Assembly: GCA_001821155.1 (NCBI GenBank)
Contig: MHSB01000026.1
Span: 1-6,309 of the forward strand
Direction of reading: 5' to 3'
Length of the DNA stretch: 6,309 nucleotides
DNA from: Candidatus Taylorbacteria bacterium RIFCSPLOWO2_01_FULL_50_130
GTDB lineage: Bacteria > Patescibacteriota > Minisyncoccia > Phycocordibacterales > UBA10002
The translations under genes were made by a program, and so were the position numbers. The notes under the pieces were generated by a model, which was not told the DNA's origin, made no database searches, and saw nothing but the letters and a program-made list of their open reading frames with translations. Below are positions 1 through 4,921 of this stretch, in pieces (position 1 is the stretch's first letter; each line of letters begins with the position of its first letter).

Positions 1-121
1 TGCATAATTTGCCCCTCGGAGAGAAAATGGGCGTTTGAAGCTCATTTACTTGGGAAGAGGCGATCATTTGATGCTCATTATGAATGGGAGGAGACTTCAA
101 GATTCGATATTTCTTTAATTA

Positions 122-130
122 TGCTATGAT
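122..130 (+). promoter_or_regulatory. Candidate extended -10 promoter element, possibly leaderless
   Basis: TGCTATGAT matches an extended -10 (TG, one base, then TATGAT, 5/6 to TATAAT). No convincing -35 lies 16-18 bases upstream, which is tolerated when the -10 is extended. The -10 ends at 130, so a normal start site 6-7 bases downstream falls on or next to the A of the ATG at 137. That predicts a leaderless mRNA, which fits the absence of a Shine-Dalgarno sequence. A single hexamer match can arise by chance in A/T-rich DNA. Confidence 0.4.
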
Positions 131-136
131 GCCGCT

Positions 137-1216
137 ATGCCACAACCCCCTCTCTCTCACGTGAGCATTTCCACCGGCACGATAGTACGGGCAGCCCTCG
201 TTGTCTTGTGTTTCGCCTTGCTGTATTATCTCCGCGACCTTTTGTTGGTAGTGCTTACCGCCGTTGTCATCGCTTCATCCATAGAACCGCTGACCGTTTT
301 TCTTAAGCGGTTTCACATTCCTCGCGTCATCTCGGTTCTCTTTACATACGCGCTGTTATCGCTCCTCTTTATAGGCGTATTTTATTTCTTTGTCCCGTTT
401 CTTCTTTCTGACACTGCGAATTTTCTGCGGGCAGTGCCGGAACTCCTTGAGAGCGTCCCGACGCGCGTATATCTTGAACCCGAAGCCGTCATACAGGGGG
501 CTGATCTCGCGCAGACGCTTTCTCAAGGCATCAGTGCGACTGCGGAGCCGTCATCCCTCACCGCGGTGTTCACGGACCTAAGCCAGATACTCGGGAGTTT
601 CGCAAGCGGATTCTGGGACAACGTCTCGGTCGTGTTCGGCGGTATCGTGCAGTTTATTCTCATCGTCGTGCTTTCATTTTATCTCGCGGTTCAGGACGAC
701 GGCATCGCGGCGTTCCTTCGAATCGTGGCGCCGGAGAAACATGAATCGTATGTTATCGGACTCTGGAAACGGACACAGCGCAAGATAGGGTTCTGGATTC
801 AGGGGCAAATCTTGCTCGCCGTACTCGTCGGCATGCTGGTGTACTTGGGTCTCACGATTGTTGGTCTTAAAAACGCCATTTTCTTCGGCGCGCTTGCCGC
901 TCTCTTTGAGACTATCCCGCTTTTCGGGCCGATTCTTTCCGCGATTCCCGCGATTGCCATAGCATACGGCGCGAGCGGTCTTTCCCTCGCCCTTGTGGTG
1001 GCCGGGGTATATCTCATCATCCAGCAGTTTGAGAATCATCTTATTTATCCGATGGTGGTGAAGAAAATTATCGGTGTTCCTCCAATGACCGTTATATTGG
1101 CCCTTATTGTTGGCGCGCAACTCGGGGGATTTCTGGGGATTATGGTTTCCGTACCGATAGCCGCCCTGCTTATGGAGTATCTGGACGATGTGCAGAAGTC
1201 AAAGTTAAAAGCTTGA
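137..1216 (+). CDS. AI-2E/PerM-family (UPF0118) multi-pass membrane transporter
   Basis: A 359-residue integral membrane protein of the AI-2E transporter family (TqsA/PerM/YdiK-like). Family members have been linked to autoinducer-2 export, Na+/H+ antiport or small-solute efflux; the substrate here cannot be told from sequence. Hydrophobic segments lie near residues 16-55 (a hairpin), 63-91, 167-186, 222-245, 246-286, 283-297 and 316-346. A polar, probably extracytoplasmic stretch lies near 92-165. Family hallmarks are SFYLAVQDD (180-188), IQGQILLAVLVG (221-232), ETIPLFGP (258-265), QQFENHLIYP (296-305), and a glycine-rich C-terminal segment ending GIMVSVPIAA. Length is typical of the family. 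The ATG at 137 is the only sensible start, because an in-frame TAA lies at 116-118. It ends in TGA, showing that UGA is a stop here. It reads as a single gene: a 350-base spacer separates it from metG. Confidence 0.93.
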   Translation: MPQPPLSHVSISTGTIVRAALVVLCFALLYYLRDLLLVVLTAVVIASSIEPLTVFLKRFHIPRVISVLFTYALLSLLFIGVFYFFVPFLLSDTANFLRAVPELLESVPTRVYLEPEAVIQGADLAQTLSQGISATAEPSSLTAVFTDLSQILGSFASGFWDNVSVVFGGIVQFILIVVLSFYLAVQDDGIAAFLRIVAPEKHESYVIGLWKRTQRKIGFWIQGQILLAVLVGMLVYLGLTIVGLKNAIFFGALAALFETIPLFGPILSAIPAIAIAYGASGLSLALVVAGVYLIIQQFENHLIYPMVVKKIIGVPPMTVILALIVGAQLGGFLGIMVSVPIAALLMEYLDDVQKSKLKA

Positions 1217-1243
1217 CAACAGTGGATTCGGATACCCTAAAAA
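1213..1243 (+). promoter_or_regulatory. Candidate promoter for metG (consensus -35, weak -10)
   Basis: A perfect TTGACA at 1213-1218 overlaps the TGA stop of the preceding gene. The best -10 is poor: TAAAAA at 1238-1243 (19-base spacing) or CTAAAA one base earlier. If used, the metG leader would be about 320 bases and would contain all the repeats and hairpins of this spacer. The -35 match is strong, the -10 is not, and I see no better promoter in the spacer. Confidence 0.25.
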
Positions 1244-1298
1244 TCTATATGAAAATTTGGAAATCTTGGCCGTATTGGATGAGGGGAGGTCACAAGGC

Positions 1299-1391
1299 AT
1301 GAATTATGAAGTTTGAATTAGGAAGTACGGATTAGTGTTTCGAGTGGTTTTGCGTGATTCATACTTCATACTTCTTAATTCCTGATTCATG
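1299..1391. repeat. Imperfect inverted repeat of a gaattatgaagt-type word
   Basis: The left arm (1299-1329 and a few bases beyond) begins CATGAATTATGAAG. The right arm (1356-1391) ends GATTCATG. By hand, 27 of 37 aligned positions pair, including the outer seven. Each arm is itself made of repeated gaattatgaag/gaagta words. The right arm contains an 18-base string (1357-1374) found again, identical and in the same orientation, inside the tatD coding sequence at 3585-3602. About 26 bases separate the arms. It could fold as a long hairpin in RNA. Confidence 0.7.
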
Positions 1392-1415
1392 TTTTAGGCT
1401 CTACGGCAAAATCAA

Positions 1416-1440
1416 AAACCGCAAACGGTTTCTTCGTTTG
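1416..1440 (+). terminator. Weak terminator-like hairpin with alternative fold
   Basis: AAACCG (1416-1421) pairs perfectly with CGGTTT (1426-1431) around a CAAA loop and is followed by CTTCGTTTG. The 6-bp stem with only three G:C pairs and the broken T run make it a weak terminator. CAAACG (1422-1427) can instead pair with CGTTTG (1435-1440), so two mutually exclusive hairpins are possible. It could end the upstream transcript; an attenuator role is speculative. Confidence 0.25.
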
Positions 1441-1536
1441 AAAATTGAATTATTGAAAATTTATTGTTTGTCCCGTGGCGAGTCCCCGAGCTTTACGGGA
1501 GGAATTGTAAAATTGAAGATTAATATGCTTTCTCAT

Positions 1537-1566
1537 CTAAACGCTTAACGCTACACGCTGTACGTT
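1537..1566 (+). repeat. Degenerate 7-base tandem array ending at the metG start
   Basis: Four heptamers in a row, CTAAACG, CTTAACG, CTACACG and CTGTACG (1537-1564), are followed by TT and the metG ATG. The next unit would be TTATGTC, so the start codon falls inside the array's phase. The same array type, in the same phase relative to the ATG, precedes tatD. There is no Shine-Dalgarno sequence between the array and the start. Confidence 0.75.
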
Positions 1567-3030
1567 ATGTCTAAACCTTTCTACATCACGACCACACTGC
1601 CCTATGTCAACGCCGCTCCGCATATTGGCTTTGCATTTGAATTGGTGTCGGCGGACATCATCGCACGGCATAAAAGACTCGCGGGATATGAAGTATTTTT
1701 CAATACCGGCACTGACGAACACGGAGTAAAAGTATTCCGCAAGGCCAAGGAGGAGGGGAAAGACCCACAGACGTATGTTGACGAGTATGCGAAGAAGTAT
1801 CGCGCGCTTCTCTCCGCACTCGGCATTTCTCCCAGTGTTCATTTTATCCGCACCACTGATGCGGCGCACAAAAAGGCGGCGCAGGAATTGTGGAAACGTT
1901 CTTTTAACGCGGGCGATATCTATAAAAAAAAGTACAGGATAAAATATTGCGTGGGATGCGAACTTGAAAAGACAGAATCAGAACTTGAGAACGGCCATTG
2001 TCAGGTTCATCCGCACCTGGACATTGAGATTATTGAAGAAGAAAATTATTTTTTTCGCCTCTCCGCATATCAAGAGCGACTACTTGCGTTCTATGAGGAG
2101 CACAATGATTTTGTCGTCCCTCCCTTTCGGCTGAATGAAATGAGGTCTTTGATTCGCGGGAAGGGATTGGAGGATTTCAGCATCTCTCGCCTCAAAGCGA
2201 AAATGCCGTGGGGCGTGCCGGTTCCCGGGGACAGCGAACAAGTATTCTATGTCTGGTTTGACGCTCTGGTGAGTTATATCTCCGCGCTCGGTTGGCCAGA
2301 TGATGAAGCGAGTTTCAGAAAATGGTGGATTGAGACGGGAGGAGTCGTGCAGTTTGCGGGCAAAGACCAGATTCGTCAGCAGGCGGTGATGTGGCAGGCG
2401 ATGCTTATGTCTGCAAGTCTTCCGCCGTCAAAACAGATTGTCATTCATGGTTTTATCCAAAGCGGCGGAGAGAAAATGAGCAAATCACTCGGCAATGTGA
2501 TTGACCCGTTTGCGCTGGTGAAAGAGTACGGCACGGACGCGGTTCGTTTTTATCTCGCGCGGCACGTTGCTTCGTTTGAGGATTCTGATTTTACGCTGGA
2601 AAAATTTAAGGAGGCCTACAACGCCGATTTGGCGAACGGCATTGGTAATCTGGTGGCTCGAATATTACAGATGTCGAACCAATATGTGAGTAACCCCATT
2701 AAATTTCCCGATACATTTTATAACTCTGATAATTTATCAGGAGAAGGAAAAGCGGTTTTAACGCACTTGCATAAATTTGAACTTAACAATGCCGTGTTTG
2801 TTTTGTGGAACTGGATGCAACATCTAGATATCTTGATTCAAGACGGGAAACCTTTTGAAGTTGCAAAAACCAATAAAATTGCTGCGGAAAAACAGTTAAT
2901 CTACTTACTTCAACAACTTGCAGAAATTACAGTGTTGCTCGAGCCGTTTATGCCCGAAACGAGTAGAAGAATTAAAACCGCAATAAAGGCGAATAAAAAG
3001 CCTGAAAATCTTTTCCCCCGGAAAGAATAG
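1567..3030 (+). CDS. metG: Methionyl-tRNA synthetase (MetRS)
   Basis: A cytoplasmic class I aminoacyl-tRNA synthetase that joins methionine to tRNA-Met using ATP. The Rossmann fold opens with ITTTLPYVNAAPHIGF; the signature normally written HIGH reads HIGF at residues 19-22. TGTDEHG follows at 47-53. A zinc knuckle of the single-zinc type uses C128, C131, C145 and H148. FYVWFDALVSY (227-237) lies in the methionine-site region and GGEKMSKSLGN (300-310) is the KMSKS loop. A helical anticodon-binding domain runs from about 350 to the end at LFPRKE. At 487 residues it lacks the C-terminal EMAP-II/Trbp111-like dimerisation domain of longer MetRS. The ATG at 1567 directly follows a heptamer array, and an in-frame TAA at 1546-1548 limits any earlier start. 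The last 110 codons or so are far richer in A/T (about 36% GC by hand count over 2701-3000) than the catalytic half (about 52% over 2161-2460). tatD follows after 34 bases. Confidence 0.97.
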   Translation: MSKPFYITTTLPYVNAAPHIGFAFELVSADIIARHKRLAGYEVFFNTGTDEHGVKVFRKAKEEGKDPQTYVDEYAKKYRALLSALGISPSVHFIRTTDAAHKKAAQELWKRSFNAGDIYKKKYRIKYCVGCELEKTESELENGHCQVHPHLDIEIIEEENYFFRLSAYQERLLAFYEEHNDFVVPPFRLNEMRSLIRGKGLEDFSISRLKAKMPWGVPVPGDSEQVFYVWFDALVSYISALGWPDDEASFRKWWIETGGVVQFAGKDQIRQQAVMWQAMLMSASLPPSKQIVIHGFIQSGGEKMSKSLGNVIDPFALVKEYGTDAVRFYLARHVASFEDSDFTLEKFKEAYNADLANGIGNLVARILQMSNQYVSNPIKFPDTFYNSDNLSGEGKAVLTHLHKFELNNAVFVLWNWMQHLDILIQDGKPFEVAKTNKIAAEKQLIYLLQQLAEITVLLEPFMPETSRRIKTAIKANKKPENLFPRKE

Positions 3031-3041
3031 CTCCCACGTTA

Positions 3042-3064
3042 CTAAACACTAAACGCCGTACGCT
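3042..3064 (+). repeat. Degenerate 7-base tandem array ending at the tatD start
   Basis: CTAAACA (3042-3048), CTAAACG (3049-3055) and CCGTACG (3056-3062) are followed by CT and the tatD ATG at 3065. The next unit would be CTATGCG. This is the family found before metG: in both places the last full unit ends GTACG, then YT, then ATG. The array fills most of the 34-base metG-tatD spacer. Confidence 0.75.
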
Positions 3065-3940
3065 ATGCGCTTCTCTCACATAGACACTCACTCCCACCCG
3101 AACTTCGCGACGTTCAGCGCCGATAGAGAGGAGGTAATAAAACGCGCGCTAGAAGCGGGGGTGTGTATGAATATTGTCGGGACGCAAAAGGATACCTCCA
3201 AGGCGGCGATTTTACTTGCAGAGAAATACGAAGGAACGTACGCAACTGTCGGCCTTCATCCTATTCATACCTCAAAGTCATTTCACGACATGCAAGAATT
3301 GGGGAAAGGAGGACAAGAATTTACCTCGCGGGGCGAAGCGTTTGATTATGAGTACTACAAAAAGTTAGCGAGCCACAGAAAGGTGGTGGCGATAGGGGAG
3401 TGCGGATTGGACTACTATAGAAGTAAGAATTATGAGTTAGGAATTATGAATGTGGAGCGAGAAAAACAGGAAGAGACGTTCAGAAAACACATTGAACTGG
3501 CGATTGAAATGAAGAAGCCGCTGATGTTGCATCTTCGAAATGGCACTAGCCGTTCAGCATACAAAGACGCTTTCTCTATTCTTAATTCATACTTCATACT
3601 TCATAATTCATGGCCACGCGGCAATCTCCACTTTTTCGCCGGCACGATTGATGAAGCCAAGCCGTTTCTCGACGCCGGTTTCTTTTTTTCCTTCACGGGC
3701 GTGATTACCTTTGCAAGAAGTTACGATGAAATCATTCGTTACCTGCCGCTTGACCGGATTCTGTCGGAGACCGACTGTCCGTATGTCGCTCCGGTACCCT
3801 ATAGAGGAAAGCGAAACGAACCGCTCTATGTTCGTGAGGTTGTAGGGGAAATTTCTCGCATCCGACATGAAAATGGAGAGGCGGTGCAAGAACGCCTTCT
3901 CAAAAATGCGCGAGAATTCTTCAAGATTTCTATGATATAA
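3065..3940 (+). CDS. tatD: TatD-family metal-dependent hydrolase (putative DNase)
   Basis: A TIM-barrel amidohydrolase-superfamily protein of the TatD/YcfH type. Characterised members are metal-dependent 3'-5' exonucleases or DNases, and some edit D-aminoacyl-tRNA. The expected metal ligands are all present: H9 and H11 in DTHSH, E112 in GECGLDYY, H156 in LMLHLR, H189 in LHFFAGT, and D237 in ETDCPYVAP. VPYRGKRNEP (244-253) is the usual C-terminal signature. Length is 291 residues, against roughly 255-265 for common family members. Part of the excess is repeat-derived: residues about 120-130 (YELGIMN core) and about 170-182 (LNSYFILHNS core) are translations of the repeat seen in the upstream spacer. 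Both fall between barrel elements, where loops are expected, and no ligand is disturbed. The ATG at 3065 is set by the heptamer array before it. It is probably co-transcribed with metG, a common pairing in bacteria. Confidence 0.95.
   Translation: MRFSHIDTHSHPNFATFSADREEVIKRALEAGVCMNIVGTQKDTSKAAILLAEKYEGTYATVGLHPIHTSKSFHDMQELGKGGQEFTSRGEAFDYEYYKKLASHRKVVAIGECGLDYYRSKNYELGIMNVEREKQEETFRKHIELAIEMKKPLMLHLRNGTSRSAYKDAFSILNSYFILHNSWPRGNLHFFAGTIDEAKPFLDAGFFFSFTGVITFARSYDEIIRYLPLDRILSETDCPYVAPVPYRGKRNEPLYVREVVGEISRIRHENGEAVQERLLKNAREFFKISMI
3422..3452 (+). repeat. Intergenic-type repeat inside tatD (first copy)
   Basis: This stretch contains gaattatgag and gaattatgaatg words, matching the left arm of the spacer inverted repeat at 1299-1329. 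It is read in frame as tatD residues about 120-129, just after the GLDYYRS motif. It is inverted relative to the second copy at 3579-3612, about 130 bases away. Confidence 0.65.
3579..3612 (+). repeat. Intergenic-type repeat inside tatD (second copy)
   Basis: The string ATTCATACTTCATACTTC at 3585-3602 is identical to 1357-1374 in the spacer before metG. The copy continues with ataattcatgg, the complement of the other arm's words. It is read in frame as residues about 172-183 (LNSYFILHNS core), in the loop before the LHFFAGT metal-ligand strand. Confidence 0.75.
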
Positions 3941-3977
3941 AGTTTCTTGCTCCGAGCACAACCGTCGAATAATATAC

Positions 3978-4009
3978 AAAAAAGGTCTGATTCGCCGCGG
4001 CAAATCAGA
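3978..4009 (-). terminator. Intrinsic terminator, better on the minus strand
   Basis: TCTGATT (3986-3992) pairs perfectly with AATCAGA (4003-4009), with the GC-rich palindrome GCCGCGGC in between. Read on the minus strand, the hairpin is followed by CC and six T (the A run at 3978-3983), which is a good intrinsic terminator. On the plus strand the tail is only TTCGCTTTCG, so it would work less well for tatD. No minus-strand gene upstream of it is recognised, so it may serve an unannotated RNA, stop antisense transcription, or act in both directions. Confidence 0.45.
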
Positions 4010-4153
4010 TTCGCTTTCGAATGTGTCTGGCCTTCTACGCATATGTCAAGACTATGGCCGGCCACATTCGATTTGTTGGACTTTTGTAGAACGTCATGCT
4101 ACCCTTTTGGGACTTCGCTCGAAGCCAACCTACATATGCGGCTGGGAGAGAGC

Positions 4154-4223
4154 GTGCTTTGGTAGTTTATGGCGACGATTGGTCAATTCGTCCCCGCGAG
4201 CTATCTATACAGCCATAAAGCAC
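4154..4223 (+). promoter_or_regulatory. Structured rpsF leader, possible S6:S18 autoregulatory element
   Basis: TTTATGG (4166-4172) pairs perfectly with CCATAAA (4213-4219), and GTGC (4154-4157) extends this by pairing GCAC (4220-4223), giving 11 bp with an 8-base 5' bulge. Inside lies a GACGA (4174-4178) / TCGTC (4188-4192) hairpin. A long unpaired 3' side (4193-4212) includes CCG at 4194-4196. The stem ends five bases before the ATG. A stem, an apical hairpin and a 3' bulge with CCG is the general layout described for the rpsF-leader RNA bound by the S6:S18 complex in other bacteria. The match is by architecture only and was not covariation-tested. Confidence 0.4.
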
Positions 4224-4227
4224 TCAT

Positions 4228-4806
4228 ATGACAAACCATGCAAAAACAGACGGCGTTGTTTCGGATACCGCCGTTCAGTCCGTTGCGATGACGGAGGAAC
4301 GCGACAATACGGCGAATACTTCTGTGCTCGTCGGGTCTTTGGATGGAACAGACGGGGCAGAACCCCGTATTTATGAGCTTGGATATCTTATCGTCCCGGC
4401 CGTTTCGGAAGGGAATCTGCCGCGGGAAGTTGCGACGATAAAAGACACTCTTGATGCGGAGAAGGTCGCGGTAATTTCCGAGGAGTTTCCCAAGTGGAGA
4501 GCGCTTGCATATCCGATGCGTAAGCGAACAAGCGCCGGCTACGCCACGCATGAGAGCGGATACTTTGGTTGGGTGAAATTTGAAGCTTCCGCGCAAAGCG
4601 CGGCGCGCATCGAGCATGAGTGTAAACAGAACCCGCAGATCCTGCGCTACCTTTTCATCAAAACCGTGCGGGAACACACGCTCACCGGAGGCCGGCCGCG
4701 GATAGAGCGCCGCGAGAAAAGGGGTCCGCCGCACGTCGCGCAAACAAGCACGCCTGTTTCCGAGATAGAGCTTGATAAATCAATTGAGAAACTGATAGCA
4801 GAGTAG
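4228..4806 (+). CDS. rpsF: 30S ribosomal protein S6 with N- and C-terminal extensions
   Basis: Ribosomal protein bS6 of the 30S platform, which pairs with S18. The core spans about residues 46-152: PRIYELGYLIVP (first strand), WRALAYPMRKR (90-100), GYFGWVKFEA (111-120) and NPQILRYLFIKT (135-146) match the YE, LAYP and VLR blocks of the family. At 192 residues it is much longer than the usual 95-135. The acidic, low-complexity N-terminal extension is about 45 residues. The charged C-terminal tail of about 40 residues ends in a likely helix (ELDKSIEKLIAE). The start is uncertain: M1 (4228) follows the leader structure, but M21 (4288) is equally possible, and neither has a Shine-Dalgarno sequence. 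It begins a translation cluster with efp and rpsR downstream. Confidence 0.93.
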   Translation: MTNHAKTDGVVSDTAVQSVAMTEERDNTANTSVLVGSLDGTDGAEPRIYELGYLIVPAVSEGNLPREVATIKDTLDAEKVAVISEEFPKWRALAYPMRKRTSAGYATHESGYFGWVKFEASAQSAARIEHECKQNPQILRYLFIKTVREHTLTGGRPRIERREKRGPPHVAQTSTPVSEIELDKSIEKLIAE

Positions 4807-4830
4807 TAAAGTACCAATCAACGAATCTTG

Positions 4831-4909
4831 ACCAATCTGCTAATGCCGGCGAATAGGAATACGGCACATTAGTAGGTATTGGCAGATTGGTATCCATTAG
4901 CAAATTGGT
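4831..4909. repeat. Inverted and direct repeats in the rpsF-efp spacer
   Basis: ACCAATCTGCTAATGCC (4831-4847) is complementary to GGTATTGGCAGATTGGT (4875-4891) at 15 of 17 positions, so it can form a hairpin with a 27-base loop. A third copy, CCATTAGCAAATTGGT (4894-4909), is in direct orientation with the second and matches the complement of the first at 14 of 16 positions. The word family is ttagcagattggt. No T run follows, so this is not a standard terminator; it may slow transcription or bind a protein. Confidence 0.75.
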
Positions 4910-4921
4910 ATTTGCATTCGT

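Larger units (their letters stand above)
1217..1566. other. 350-base non-coding spacer full of short repeats
   Basis: No credible gene. The one 64-codon open frame here (1354-1548) is a translation of repeat words. In order the spacer holds: a possible promoter; an imperfect inverted repeat (1299-1391); a short hairpin (1416-1431) with an alternative pairing partner; A/T-rich direct repeats of an aaaattga-type word (about 1439-1467 and 1501-1525); a GC-rich island between them with TCCCGT at 1471-1476 pairing ACGGGA at 1495-1500; and a heptamer array running into the metG start. I looked for T-box and S-box/SAM motifs, as might precede a methionine gene, and saw none. Confidence 0.7.
3941..4227. 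other. Structured, repeat-free spacer between tatD and rpsF
   Basis: These 287 bases have no convincing gene but several hairpins. They are: 3986-4009 (7 bp, GC-rich loop); 4017-4071 (16 positions with one mismatch and one G:U as plus-strand RNA); 4107-4128 (TTGG and CTTC pairing GAAG and CCAA around a GCTC loop); and 4154-4223, next to the rpsF start. A weak plus-strand promoter is possible at 3947-3975 (TTGCTC, 17 bases, TAATAT), which would make the whole stretch the rpsF leader. On the minus strand TTGTCA (4229-4234), 19 bases and TATAGA (4204-4209) could drive an RNA ending at the terminator at 3978-4009. No tRNA, tmRNA, SRP or RNase P signature was recognised. Confidence 0.5.

Noticed and set aside
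1..129. Open frame 1 from the window edge to TGA at 127-129, possibly the 3' end of an upstream gene (about 42 codons).
   Set aside because: The peptide matches nothing I recognise, a 42-codon open frame is not rare by chance, and its end overlaps the -10 candidate. Sequence left of the window would settle it.
1354..1548. A 64-codon open frame in the spacer before metG.
   Set aside because: Its peptide (HTSYFLIP at the start, Lys/Leu/Ile-rich later) is a direct translation of the inverted-repeat and A/T-rich words, and it has no start signal.
1217..1566. T-box or SAM riboswitch controlling metG.
   Set aside because: No T-box sequence of the AGGGTGGNACCGCG type, no S-box core, and only short weak hairpins.
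3978..4197. tmRNA on the minus strand, suggested by a GGGGACGAATTGACC-like 5' end and an AAACTAC stretch.
   Set aside because: There is no tag reading frame ending in a typical ALAA-like peptide, no T-arm TTCRANYC sequence, and no CCA-ended acceptor stem pairing with the 5' end.
4179..4207. Promoter for rpsF: TTGGTC, 17 bases, TATCTA.
   Set aside because: Only 3 of 6 matches in each hexamer, and a start here would cut off the 5' half of the leader structure.
4021..4218. Two short open frames in the same reading frame (22 codons from 4021 and 40 codons from 4096), separated by a TAG.
   Set aside because: There is no start signal and no recognised motif, TAG is a real stop elsewhere in the window, and the bases are better explained by hairpins. 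The 40-codon frame, ending ten bases before rpsF, is the only one I would keep in mind.
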